A model generated the notes under the pieces. It was not told the DNA's origin. It ran no database searches and was given only the letters and a program-made list of their open reading frames with translations. A stretch of 64,000 nucleotides of DNA from Rhizomucor pusillus (taxonomy: Eukaryota; Mucoromycota; Mucoromycetes; Mucorales; Lichtheimiaceae). The stretch covers positions 62,001-126,000 of the forward strand of contig FWWN02000687.1 of assembly GCA_900175165.2 (NCBI GenBank). The letters run 5' to 3'. Both the position numbers and the translations under genes were made by a program. Shown one piece after another: positions 34,635 through 46,742 of this stretch (positions are counted from its first letter, which is position 1; each line of letters starts with the position of its first letter).

Positions 34635-36088
34635 GACGTTGTTGAATGTTGTTTTGAGGTTGGAAAGCTGCCATTTTGCACCTGGGACGAGTAGAAGCGA
34701 ATTTCAGGGTTTTGTGATGTGGAAAGGAGCCATATGAGTCGATTTGCTTTCCTTTTGGACTCCGCATCTGCTATTCGAACTCCGAGTACTGTTTTGAGAA
34801 TTGATGCTTTGCTGGTCCATATTTTACAGAGCCATAACCAAGCGAGAAACGGCAGCATGTCGTGGGTTCCAATAGAAATATTTAGTTGTTGAGGAGGAAC
34901 ACAATATCAGTGGAATTATAGCACCTAGATTCTGCGGGAAGATTTTCGGTGCTGGCAATAATGATTATCAACAGCATCAACTCTAATGGTGAACTATAAC
35001 GCATCTTTTCAATTGCACCCAAAATTGCTCGAGGTATGACTAGTAACTTATTTCCCTCATACATTTCATACAGATCTTTTTCATTTAGATATAATAATAG
35101 ACTTCAGCGAAGCATAAACCGGAAATGTCTCAGATAATTCGCTTCAACTTATCAACTGAGATATAACACCGTCATCTTGTTTGTAGACTGTGTAATATCC
35201 ATTCACGTATTGAATCACAGTATGACTTCAAACATCTGCGACTAGGACTATCAATATACTGAAGACTATTAGTACCTGAATGAATAAATTTTCCATGTTC
35301 AAGACTTCAGCACCAATTGATAGCTACCTTTATATTTATTACCACCGTAATGGTATATAGCCTATTGCGGTGCTATCGTTCTTCTCGATGGATTCGTTGT
35401 TTTATACTGTTCTCATGCAAGGTATATATTTTTTCAATTGTAGTCCATTTTTTCCCTGTTCATGGCAGCGATGATCATGCTCAGCTTGAACGAAGCGACC
35501 TATAACATCATGCAATCTGTTGGTATAAACGGTCCGATAGCTGGAAGGATAAAGAATGGCAAGACGATGTCAAGGAAACAACGCCAGCAGCCTTGGCTAT
35601 AAATTATAATCCTACTTAAAAAAATACCTCAATTTAAAGTAGGCTATTGAAAGCTAGATCCTGGAATCCATAACAGAACTTCGACTACTCAAGCAGTCCT
35701 TTATATGCAGTGAACAGAATAAGCTCAAGTTAGAAGCAATATCCTCGTATTAGTTGCAGGGTTGTCATATCTCATTGCCTTGAGGATCATTCAATTCGCA
35801 AATAAAGCACACCTAGTATGACATGTATTGGACAATCCATCCGTTGTTGGAGTCGATCTAAAAGCAGTGATAGGAAGCATATTAATCGAGGGGTATAGTT
35901 CGCTCGTAGGCTGAGTTCTGGGACGTGTGCATGCACCAAAATTGTATGCCGACATGAGGTTGGACGCCAAACCGGCAATTAGCACTGTTACACTGGGCGG
36001 ACCCGGCCGCCAAAAACGGTTCAGAGGATGTGCAGCTCGAATAAAACCCCTTTTCTCTCTTTCTTTCATACATTTCACTTCTTTATAC
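34635..36088. other. Gene-free stretch between tRNA-Glu and septin
   Basis: About 1.45 kb with no supported gene. The minus-strand open frames entering the tRNA are the well-known antisense-tRNA artefact (ending GIEPGPPV). Short frames near 35500-35600 have no family signature. The last 100 bp (pyrimidine-rich) is the likely septin promoter. Confidence 0.4.
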
Positions 36089-37611
36089 ATGGCACCCTCA
36101 GCAGTCGTAGGAGACGGCGTTGGCATCGCTCACTTGCCTAACCAACGCCACAAAATAGTATCCAAGCGCGGCGTGAACTTTACGGTGATGGTTTGCGGTA
36201 AATTAAGACTTGACGACGTCCTTGCGAAGCAGCAATAGGTATCTCATATGCAGAGTTGCAGGCGAGTCGGGCGTTGGTAAGACAACCTTTGTAAACACCT
36301 TGTTCACGACGACCATCAAGGACCCCAAGAAGCTGGAAAAGCGACACGCGAAGCAGATCGACAAGACGGTGGAAATTGAGATTACCAAAGCAGGTAGGTC
36401 TACCATATGACAAGGATGCATGCAGTAACGGGCGCTAAACAGAGCTACAACGTGCAGAGCTCGAGGAAAAGAACTTTAAGGTCAAATTAACTATAGTCGA
36501 CACACCCGGATTTGGCGATTATGTGAACAACAGAGATAGTTGGATCCCGATTGTCGAGTTCTTGGATGATCAACATGAGAGCTATATGGTCCAAGAGCAA
36601 CAGCCGACCCGTGCTGGAAAGATTGATATGCGTGTTCATGCATGTCTGTATTTCATCCGCCCTACGGGCCATACGTGAGTAGCTTATGCAAGGTCCAAAA
36701 CAGTTGGAGATTATTGATCGAGAGAATGTAGTCTCAAGCCTTTGGATATCGAAATTATGAAGCACCTTGGCTCTAGAGTCAATCTAATCCCGGTCATTGC
36801 AAAGGCAGATACTCTGACACCGAACGATCTTGCAAAATTCAAACAGAATGTAGGTATATACGCTCCGACCACATCCTGACATACTAACGCCATAGGCTTT
36901 TAGATCCTCGATGTGATTTCTGCTCAGAACATCCGTGTCTATTCATGCCCCATCGAGAGTGAGGACGAGTCCGTGACGAAAAGTAATCAAAGTATTATGA
37001 GCGCTATGCCATTCTCCATCATCGGATCAACAGAGGAAGTTGTTACCCCTGACAACCGCCGCGTCAAGGGTCGACAATATTCTTGGGGTATCGCGGAAGT
37101 TGAGAACGAGGACCATTGTGATTTTAAAAAACTGCGCAACTTGCTTATTCGCTCTCACATGCACGACCTTATCTCAACTACGGAGGAGATCCACTACGAG
37201 AACTACCGCCAAACACAAATGGAAACTCGCAAGTTTGGCGAATCCAAGTAAGGATCAAGCACCTCGATACTTAAAAGAAGCTGTAACGATCGAGCCTAAA
37301 TATTATTTTGTAAAGGGCCAAGAAGTACGAGAACCCAAAGTTCAAGGAACGCGAAGAACAGCTCAGACTTGCTTTTACAGAGCAAGTCAAGAAAGAGGAA
37401 AGTCGATTCCGTCAGTGGGAAGCTCAGGTACCGTGGACTTGTGATCGTCGTGAAGAGAATAGACCATGTTAATGTGTTTCGATAGTTGGTCAGCGAACGC
37501 GACCGTCTCAACAAGGATTTGGAGGAGCAACATGCGAAAATCAAGGCTATGGAAGCCGAGTTGGAGAACCTTTACCAAATGCAAGGTCGTTCGGCCACCA
37601 TGCGACGATAA
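36089..37611 (+). CDS. CDC12: Septin, Cdc12/AspC class
   Basis: GTP-binding filament protein of the septin collar, used in septation, hyphal shape and cell-cycle morphogenesis. Starts at 36089 ([20 protein letters not shown]), matching the [13 protein letters not shown]-terminus of fungal Cdc12/AspC. G1 is [17 protein letters not shown], split from the first exon by an intron; G3 is [18 protein letters not shown]4 is [15 protein letters not shown]. The septin unique element includes [20 protein letters not shown]. The C-terminal coiled coil is present ([36 protein letters not shown]), ending GRSATMRR at 37611. About six short introns. Full length, about 400 residues. Confidence 0.93.
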
Positions 37612-37734
37612 ATATTTTTCATCATACTATCCCCATCCTTTTCACCGCGTAGAATTTATTAATACCCTTCTTATCCTTGCGAATCTCCAGAATAATAACA
37701 ATAATCCAGTCATAAATGTCATTTCCTTTGATTT

Positions 37735-40129
37735 TTACAAGCGAGCATTGGGTCCAAATACGATTTTGGCTTCTTGGCTGATGCTAGCTGCCGATTTTGC
37801 CTTAATCTCACGGACAAATTCAGGGTCGAGTGTCCATTTGATAGCAACTGCAATGTCCTGTTCAGCTTCAGGACGACTGTTACCGACGGCCCAGCTGGCT
37901 TGCTCTATGAGTAAGACAGCAGCCAACACGCGGCCAAGAGCAAACGTCATATCGCGGGCGCTTGCATCAAACAGAGGTGCTTCGAGCTGCGTCTCAATGA
38001 AGACACGAATATTAACTAGAGCGTGACGAACACGAGCAATAGCACCCTCGAGTTGCATGGCATTCTTTGAAGATACGGCTATCTTGTCCAAAAGGGCTTT
38101 TTCGAATAACTTGTATGCATCTCCTTTGGTCTGGCGAAGGACACGTACAACATCCATGGCTAAAACGTTCGTTGTACCTTCCCAAATGGTATTAACCTGA
38201 GAATTGCGGTATTCACGACCTAGACCAGTCTCCTCCATATATCCCTAAGGCGCAAACGTCAGATATCAAATTTATGACAGCAGTGATGGTAGTTATTTCT
38301 GCCAACACATACCTGGCCACCGAGTGCCTCCATAGCCTCGCTAATGGCTTGAACACCGATTTTGCAAACATAAGCTTTAGTGATAGGTGTCAAGAAACGC
38401 AAAAGTTGCTTATCTTGCTTAGTTTGGGAAGCAGGCAATGCCTCGGTTCTACCAAGCAATGAAACGACGAAAAAGGTGATTTGGACTGTGGCTCGATAAA
38501 CCAATTCCAGCTGAGCTAGCGTCGTGATATGGAGAGGAATTTTATCGAGTGGACGTGAGAAAGCTTCACGTCGAGTGGCATAGTCCTTTGCTATGGCGAG
38601 AGCTCGTCGAACTGCTGATGCCACGCCAGCCGCAGCGTATACGCGTGTTATATTTAGGATGGAGGAGATGCAGGGTACACCGCGTCCAATATCGCCAACC
38701 TAATTCAAGATGTGCCTTTCTCAATATTGCCGCTCACAACGATATCATGAATGACATAAGATATCAGACGAGTTATCCAGACATACCAATTGGGCCTTCA
38801 TACCGGTAAGTTCCAGCTCTGCTGTTGGCAAGCCTTTGGTACCAAACTTGTCCTTGAGTCGATGTACTCTTACTCCGTTCAGGGAGCCATCTGGGTTACG
38901 CATCTCTGCAACGTACAAAGATAATCCTTTACTACCCGGCTTGACTTTACCCGTCTTTGGATCAACAGTACGCGCAAGCAACATCGTCATATCAGCGGTA
39001 GTCGCACTGGAGAACCATTTGAATCCGGTGACGTTCCATGTATTTGTCTTTTCATCGATAAGCTCGGCGATTGTCTCGGTACGACCTGATTTTGTCAAAG
39101 TACAGTATTAGCATGGCTCTTAAGATATAGTTCATGCATTTGAGTGCATTTAAGCTTACCAACATCACTTCCTCCTGGTCTCTCGGTCATCCACTGTCCA
39201 CTAGTCCAGTTTTGGTTTGGATCACGGCTACAGAAACGGTATCCGATTAATTCACTTTCGGAGCGAAGAGTTTTCCTTTCATACCTAACGAGTCGTTCGT
39301 AAAACTTGTTCTTCATTTCTTCAGTACCCAACAGCTCAAGAGCACGAGCAGCACCGTCTAAATTGCCTGTTAATAACATGTTTTGCTTGTTGACAATATA
39401 AATTACCTGACATGGAAATAGGGCAAGAGTGAACCGCTGACGAAGGCGAATACAAATATTGCTTTGCAAACTGATACACTCGAGAGTACTCATTGTATTT
39501 TCGTTCGTAAGCTATGCCGACCAATCTAAAATTACAGCATTATGTACATTAGCAAACAACCAGTCAAGTAACGTATTATATCGATGTAACGGCGATGTGG
39601 GCTAAGATTTACCCTTCTTCGGCGGCGACACGGTTCAACTGTTCCCATCCATGGGCGGTCGTAATCTTGTCCACGCGTCTGAAAAATTGAATCCGCTGTT
39701 ACGCATTTGCTTCTCACACGCAATACAGATGAAGGAGCTACTAACCTGCACCATGCATCGTATTGGACCAGTCGAGGATAGTTGCTAGGGGTCTCGACAT
39801 CGTTGCCCAATTCCAATATATCTATAATACTTGTTGGAAACAATCCATGGTTGCTTAGCACTGTTACAATACCGTTGACTACGCGCTCGCCAAATCGAGA
39901 AAGATCAGGTTCAAACTCTTGGAGAACCGATGCAGGTACAATCCTCTTAAGAATATTCTGCAATACAGTGTCGTCTTCATATTGATTTCTCAATTGGAAC
40001 GGTTCCTAATAGAGACGTCAAGGGCACACATATTCTCAAGGTAAACGCAGCAAAAATGGACAATGACCATACCTGACGGAATCCCGTATCCGATGTAGCT
40101 TTGGGAAGAGGTGATTGTAGCGATGACAT
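37735..40129 (-). CDS. AidB-like acyl-CoA dehydrogenase family protein
   Basis: FAD-dependent acyl-CoA dehydrogenase fold. The AidB/ACDH-11 branch is linked in bacteria to alkylation response and in C. elegans to binding of long acyl chains; the fungal substrate is not known. Start at 40129 (MSSLQSPLPKATSDTGFRQ) joined over an intron to EPFQLRNQYEDDTVLQNILK. The FAD/substrate region reads WMTERPGGSDVG, then WNVTGFKWFSSATTADMTML, matching MTERQGGSDV-HKWF of AidB. RREAFSRPLDKIPLH and AISEAMEALGGQGYMEE follow, then the C-terminal REYRNSQVNTIWEGTTNVLA; the AidB group lacks the typical C-terminal Glu base arrangement of classic ACADs. About seven introns. Ends at 37735. Roughly 600 residues, longer than standard ACADs (about 400), as for AidB. 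Confidence 0.87.
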
Positions 40130-40639
40130 TAGCCATCAAAACCAGTTGGGGACAGCGAGTATAAATACGAGTTACAATTCACATGTTACAAGACAATCAC
40201 GTGGGTAATCGCCGTGAGAACGAGCATGACCGAAATTTTCGCTGCTGCCTGCTATGCATCGAAATGAACATAACACCAAGCTTACGAGGCGATATATCAT
40301 CATCCATCACTCTTTCGCTCCTTATAAGATACAATGATATGAGTATGATTTCATCCTTTGTTACAACGAATGATGACTCTAATATTTGTTCAAGCAAGAA
40401 CAATTTGCAACGGCAGACGCTGTCAGTTACTACTGAAACAGGGCTACTCGGTAGTATGGAGGTTTTGTATATATAGATATCTGGGCACATATTCATAAAT
40501 ATGACTTTCATCAAGTCTACCAAGATAGCAAGGCACAGAATTCCTCGAGGTTTTAACTTCTTATCCTCGGATACCGAGTCCTGAACATGTATATCAGCTA
40601 TAGTATCATTCCAGCCATCAGAGACAGACGTCAGAGACA

Positions 40640-40661
40640 CAGAGAGAGAGAGAGAGAGAGA
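40640..40661. repeat. (GA)n microsatellite
   Basis: A perfect alternating AG run of about 22 nt, preceded by degenerate AGACAG units. Confidence 0.85.
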
Positions 40662-40796
40662 CACTGCAATTTTACTGTTTCGTTATATGTACATACGTAA
40701 ACGCTATGGAGGTAGTTCGAAAGAGGAGGGAGAGAGTATCTTTTTACAGGACTTGGGGTGATAAGCTATGCAATGTATTAACAGGATGTTGAGGAT

Positions 40797-40885
40797 GAGA
40801 GAGGAAGGAATAGAGAAAGAGAGAGGGATAGAGAGAGAGCGAGAGAGAGACACAGAGAGAAAGAGACAGAGAGAGAGGGAGATTG
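40797..40885. repeat. GA-rich polypurine tract
   Basis: About 90 nt almost purely of A and G in imperfect GAGA units with occasional T or C. Mirror-symmetric purine tracts of this kind can form triplex structures. It sits just past the stop codon of the minus-strand gene ending at 40889. Confidence 0.8.
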
Positions 40886-40888
40886 GAT

Positions 40889-41323
40889 TCAGATACGATG
40901 TTCGATGCAGGCAGCTGCAGCGAGATTTCTGAGCGAGTCGAAAAAGATTGGATTCTCATGGAATCGAGCAAAACCTTCCAGAGCTTCATATTCATCGGGA
41001 GTAAGGTTAACTTGGTATTCTTCTGGAGGGTTGCACAGATCGGCTACGGATAAACGTCGTTTCGGAGAGGCAGGCATTTCATCCCATTGTTTCGGCGAGC
41101 CCAGGGAAACGGGCGACACAAGCCCGCCATACGTGTTTTCGTGCGACAGTGACGTGGTGTCAACAGACAATGCTGCGGGCTTTCTCGCCTCGTCCTTGAT
41201 TTTTGACATGCTGCTTCGTCGCTGCTGCGACCGCGACTTGGATTGCATCGAGCCGCTATCGTTGCTGTTGCTGCTATTGTTAACGCTGTGGTGGTGTCGA
41301 TGAGTCTGCGTGTGCTGCATCAT
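40889..41323 (-). CDS. Hypothetical disordered protein with conserved-looking C-terminus
   Basis: I do not recognise this protein. Read from MMQHTQTHRHHHSVNNSSNS at 41323 it has 144 residues: a His/Asn/Ser-rich N-terminus, a basic patch (SKSRSQQRRSSMSKIKDEAR), short SP motifs (LVSPVSLGSP, MPASPKRRLS) that look like proline-directed phosphosites, and a more ordered end, VNLTPDEYEALEGFARFHEN then FDSLRNLAAAACIEHRI. The frame is open upstream to an acceptor-like CAG near 41354, so a 5' exon upstream is possible and the true start may differ. Possibly a small regulatory protein; no function is claimed. Confidence 0.55.
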   Translation of the reverse strand: MMQHTQTHRHHHSVNNSSNSNDSGSMQSKSRSQQRRSSMSKIKDEARKPAALSVDTTSLSHENTYGGLVSPVSLGSPKQWDEMPASPKRRLSVADLCNPPEEYQVNLTPDEYEALEGFARFHENPIFFDSLRNLAAAACIEHRI

Positions 41324-43454
41324 ATTATCAAAGCGGCTGAATCTTCGAGTGCATCCTGGTACAATGCAGTTAAATGGTTTCTACAGAACGTAAATCGTGT
41401 CAATCGCAATGATCGAGGAGCCCTTCCACCCAAAGCTGTCTCTACCTCTCCAGTATGTTTTCTAAAGAGAAAAGTTCATGTCAGTACTGGAACAGTGTAA
41501 ACAGCACCCAAGGAAGGGAAGTGTTCCTGAAGCGTTACCTTGTATGTCGAAGCAGGTGTTCGCTGCGGGTGAAGACCATGCGGCAGTCACCAAAGCCGGT
41601 GCACTGAAAGAGCTTGGTTTTTGGTTTCTCGCGGTGTGTTTTCTTTGCAACAGGCATGGGAGAAAAGGATAAAGTGAAGAAAGGATGAAAGAAGAAAAAG
41701 AAATGTTCGTGCGCGTGGAATCAGACATTCTTTAGTACTTTTGAATTCAATTCAGGGACAGCATCATTTTTACGCAATGAAGGAACCAGTTCGTGGTCAT
41801 GGCGTCTCGGCGCGTTCTGGGCAATTTCTACGCATTTCCACATGTGTTTTTTATTGCCTTCCAAAGAACATGCAATACACACATGAAAGTATTTACAAGA
41901 TGAGGAAATTTGTATGTTTGTCGGCTTCTTCGTTTATCTAATCGTCGCTCAAAGAACGGCTGATGTTTTTGCTTCTTCTGCTCCAAAATCGGGTGATAAG
42001 CCGAGTCTGGATTGTTCAGGAACCGTGTGAAGCAACAAAACTTTCTCTACCCCTGGCTCATCCATACTTGTTATGGTCTGCTGCTGTAATTTTTAGCACT
42101 GTAAGACGATCTCAGTTGTGTCAAGATTACGGCAAATCTCATCGCCAACGTCATGTTTTGTCATGCCCGTAGCGAAGGAGTTACTATGTTCTCATCGCAC
42201 TCGCCACGTCTCAGAATAAAGAAACCTGTGAGAACACTGTAGTTTCCTTACAACAGACATGGTCTATTTCTCGGACGAAGGAACCGAAGTAAAAGACAAG
42301 TGCTAACTTTATGGGCTAGTTTATCTTCCTCACAGCAGCGATGTATCGCAAAGTGTTTCACACCCGATTAACATGCGGATTGTATCGTGCTGTGGAAATG
42401 ATACAGCTCGAGAGGTCTGTGCTCCATGACTTTCCAAGACGATCACTCCGTTCTAGATGATGATGATGACACAACAGAAAAAATTCGACGGAATTCTGAG
42501 TCATGCGCAGCATATCGTAGCGGGAATCAAGAAGAATGGTGCCATGCTTCTCGCTGACAAATTTCACGGATAACCTTTGAACAAATCAAAACTATTCGTT
42601 CCTGTCGGACGATATCATCCTCCCTGACTTGAGAAGCCGCTTCTACCTTCAGCACCTTGGAAAAGGGTCCAGATCCTTTTCGTGCTACTTCATCGTTACA
42701 AGCACAAGCAATCCAATAACATCATACTCAGCTCGTTGCTTGCCTATCATGTTAAGAAGAGGTAGCCTTGAGTTATGGAGTCGATCAATGTATATTGATC
42801 GCAGTCATCACGTGATGTTTCTTAATTATCATCACAACCATTATGTGTAGTCGGTCCTTCCATGGTGACAGGAATTGCAAGCTATGCGCGCCACTGTCTC
42901 CGCTGTATGTCCTTCAGTATGTATAATAAAAACTTACAGCACTGGTACTTGGGAATGGTTGGATGGAGGAATAATATAAAACGGCAGCAGAGTACTAGAA
43001 AGATGTAGGTCATCAATCACTTATGCAACCTGTTGGCTTCGGCATTATCAGCTACCAGGTCCTCACTCTAAACATTCTGGGCATAACTGTAGATGTCGTT
43101 CTGATAATTTTGCGTTATTCTCCATAGCATCTACTGATGCCAGATACTCGATCTACTACTAACTCACCTCCAGACGGGCACATAGCATTGAGCCAAACAA
43201 GTCAGTCTGTCAAATCTGACGTGACATTGATACGGTTCTCTGTTCTTTCAACAACGATGCTTCTGTTACTTGAGACGCCTTTTTTACTGCTATCCTATGT
43301 ATTGAACTTATTTGAGATATATTTCGATAAATACATGACTGCTGTGTATCTAACTTGATGTATCGGCGACATATACGCGTAATTTTCGTGTTATTCTCGT
43401 GGCGTCTATTCTTTTCCCAGCGGACGGACTTCCTGCACACTGTACCTTCCACAA
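41324..43454. other. Intergenic, 2.1 kb, divergent side of GCP3
   Basis: No gene was recognised. The left part (41340-41730) may hold 5' untranslated or upstream exons of the minus-strand disordered protein gene. Only short frames are found elsewhere. Confidence 0.4.
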
Positions 43455-46400
43455 ATGAGCCTACCTGAATCGCTTCGTACATCTCTTTACGAAGAGTCAG
43501 GGTATACTCTGGAGGATAGACAACCGCGACAGTCTACCTTTCTTCAACGCAGTACGGAGGAACCAGCGTTGGATCGTCACACTGCAAAGACTTTGCATAG
43601 ACTTGTAAAGAGATTTGTACCCGTCGATCGACACGATTCGAGAGCTGATCTGCAGCCAGAACGTTTTGATACTTTGTATGAGAAATGCACGCGAATGTTG
43701 GCAAGGTAGTGTACGCATAACTTGCTGATATTGAAAGATGCCGCCATTTATCAATATTGTAGCAATCCAAAACCATCAATTTTGGAGGATGAAAACAGCC
43801 TTGCAGCTGCTCTGCGCCAACAATGTAAAGATCTTGCAAAAGGACACGTGCAATATTTTGTACAAGTATTTACATTCGGATAGTGATGCAGGATCCAAGG
43901 GACACAAGCAGAGCTTCAAAATTTGGATTATTATACAACAAACTGATGTCACAGGTAATTCCTGGATTCGATGGCATGGAATATGGACTCAATCGTAAGC
44001 ATAGAACGTACTCAGGCACAGATGGTCCGTCATGTATCTTCTTTCGCTCCTCAGTAGTGCTTCGGTAACTACAACAAGTATCAAAAGGAAACGTCCGTAC
44101 CAATCTCCTGACATGTCACAGTCGACGTCGGACGCTTCGTCTTTTGGATTGGAACACATCCACTCTCAACCGCCTCCAATTTCTCGCCAACGCCTATTGT
44201 ACGATCGCGATACTCAGTCATGGTTCTCTATGCCTCCTGCGTTTCAACTAAAGAAAGCGAGAGATCAACGACGCACTCCTACATCAGAGGGTATCACAGG
44301 TAGAAGATATAGCTCGGCAGTTCACAGGTAGAAAAGTTTGCTAAAATTTGGCCGAGTAGTATCCGAGTCGGAACTGTTACGGGATTTGATTTTCATATTT
44401 CAAGGCATCGATGGTCAACATATAAAACTCGATGTCGTGAACAACGAATATGTCATAGATAGCAGGGTACGTGATACGGTTCAGGCACTTGATTGTAGCT
44501 AGAAATCTCAAGTCTACCCTTTCAGGTTACGGTTTCTCAGTCGACCAAAAATCTGGTGTTCCGTTTGACAGAGTTAGGATGGTTATTTCGGCGAATCCAA
44601 ACTTTTATCAAAAATCGTTTCGATGATCCATCCATGGGGTTAGTCGGACAGGTAAATTCATGACTCTTATCGAAGTTTTCCGGAAGCTCTTACATCGGAC
44701 ATAGTCGTTCTGTTTTGCTCTGCAACAAGAATTAAAGGAGTACTACAAATTGATTGCCGTATTGGAAGCGCAAATCGAAAAACAGACGGCTCAGGAGGAC
44801 GAGATTATTGGAGCAACCGAACATACATTAACTTTGAAGCGGCTACTTTTGTGGACAAGAGAAAGTTCGCAGAGACTACGGTTGATGAGTGTGTTGGTTG
44901 ACGCTTGCAAAGGTTCGCAGGATGAAGAAGAATAATGAGGAATAACAGCCAACTTGAGTGTTGACATAGATCAAAAGGGCGGTGCACTGATATCCACAAT
45001 GCATGATTATACCAAACATGGCGATCCATTTATACAGCAGTATATCAAAGCAATGCTAGAACACGTATCCAAGCCTTTTTACGAAATGCTGCAGCGGTGG
45101 ATATACGAAGGCGAATTGGAGGACCCTTACGAGGAGTTTTTCGTTGCATGCGACCATACAGTCTCAGAAGAAGAACTTTGGCAAAGCAAATACAAATTAA
45201 GAGAAAACATGATCCCTAGCTTTATATCCGATGAATTAGCCCAAAAGGTACGATTTATATCTTCACACTCGTGAAAAGTATGTTCTAAACTTGATTCATA
45301 GATATTTTCTATAGGCAAATCTCTCAACTTTATACGTTACAGCTGTCATGACGATACCCTTGTTGAAAGATATCATGCATCCACCTCCATACATTCTCGT
45401 AAGTTCCATTGGACCAAATTCTATTGAACACATATACTCATGCTGTACATTGTAGCTGCACAGATTTTCAAGTACGGCGATATACTGGCTGTCGAACGCT
45501 CTATCGATGTTACCTATCGCGAGACAAGCAAACAATTGATCGATCTACTCAAGCAGAAATACAAACTCATGGATCATTTGCGCGCCTTAAAACGATACTT
45601 ACTTTTAGGTCAAGGAGACTTTATCCAATACCTTATGGATACGCTAGGGTGAGCAGTTCGCACCTATCTAACCATGTTTGCTGGATGCTAACACGAATGT
45701 CATATCAATCAGACCTAGTCTCAGTCGTCCAGCTAACACTTTGTTCCGGCACAATCTTACAGGCGTGCTGGAGACTGCTATACGCGCTTCTAATGCACAG
45801 TATGACGATCCTGAAATCTTAAATCGTCTTGACGTCCGCTTATTAGAGGTATTGAAGTTCAAGTTCTGCCTGATTTTGGACCCCATCTTATTCTTTGGTT
45901 ACGAATACCTGTAGATTTCTCCGGAGGATATTGGATGGGACGTTTTCACACTCGACTACCACCTCGATTCACCAATTAACACTGTCTTCACAGCGCAAGC
46001 CATGAACCAGTACTTACGAATGTTTAATTTCCTATGGCGCTTGAAGCGCGTCGAATACAACCTTTCAGCATCTTGGCGACGCTGGGGCATGTCTGCGCGC
46101 TCTTTTCCCAAAGCAAAAGCATTGCATCAGGACCTCCATCAAGCACAGACAGCTATTAGCCGAATGATCCATTTTATTTACCAGTTGCAGCATTATTATT
46201 TGTTTGAAGTGAGTGTATTGTAATGGAAATCTCTTATGAATCTAACACAATTCTTATGCATACGACAAGGTACTGGAATGCTCATGGGAAAGACTAGAAT
46301 ACGAGATCGAAAACAAGAGCATTGATTTGGATGCAATCATTGAAGCCCACTCGCTGTATTTGAATGAGATTACAGAGAAAGGATTTCTTAGCGGTGTAAA

Positions 46401-46740
46401 GAATCAAGCATTATCGATGCGGCTCAGCAGCATGTTTGATACTATCCTAAGCTATAAAACCACACTGGATCATCTTTACACATTCGTATCCCAAGGTGAT
46501 TCTGATGAAAACAAACTGGAACGGATACGCAGCCGACGAAAGGAGACAGAAACAAAGTTCGAGGTAGGTATATTCTAGTTTCTAATGATGCATCTCTCTC
46601 CTAATTATGTAAACGCACAGGCTGAGGTACACGATTTCTTGGAAGCGCTAGCTTCCTATCACGATGAAGAATTGCGCTCTTTGTCTACAAGACTCGACTA
46701 CAATGACTTTTATTCATCATCGACATCAATATCATCATAA
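43455..46740 (+). CDS. SPC98: Gamma-tubulin complex component 3 (GCP3/Spc98)
   Basis: Core subunit of the gamma-tubulin small complex that nucleates microtubules at spindle pole bodies. Starts at 43455 ([20 protein letters not shown]). The middle carries the GCP N-terminal domain: [35 protein letters not shown], then [20 protein letters not shown] and [20 protein letters not shown] with [16 protein letters not shown]. The block [19 protein letters not shown] is diagnostic for GCP3. The C-terminal (gamma-tubulin-binding) domain includes [40 protein letters not shown] and [20 protein letters not shown]. About a dozen short introns; ends [19 protein letters not shown] at 46740. The stop lies 2 bp from the stop of convergent GLE1. 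Confidence 0.9.
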
Positions 46741-46742
46741 AA

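Larger units (their letters stand above)
40130..40888. other. Intergenic with purine-rich simple repeats
   Basis: Upstream of the ACAD gene and downstream of the small disordered protein gene. Contains a (GA)n run near 40640-40661 and a longer GA-rich imperfect tract near 40797-40885 that reaches the 3' end of the neighbouring gene. No gene was recognised. Confidence 0.55.

Noticed and set aside
34579..34767. Minus-strand frame ending in GIEPGPPV next to the tRNA
   Set aside because: This is the familiar translation artefact of an antisense tRNA gene, not a protein.
40197..40664. 155-residue minus-strand frame starting with a Ser-Leu run
   Set aside because: The start is the (GA)n microsatellite read in frame; the rest has no recognisable features.
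41963..42172. Frame containing SRVWIVQEP, like a HET-domain motif
   Set aside because: Only this short string matches; no other HET-domain blocks occur in any frame nearby.
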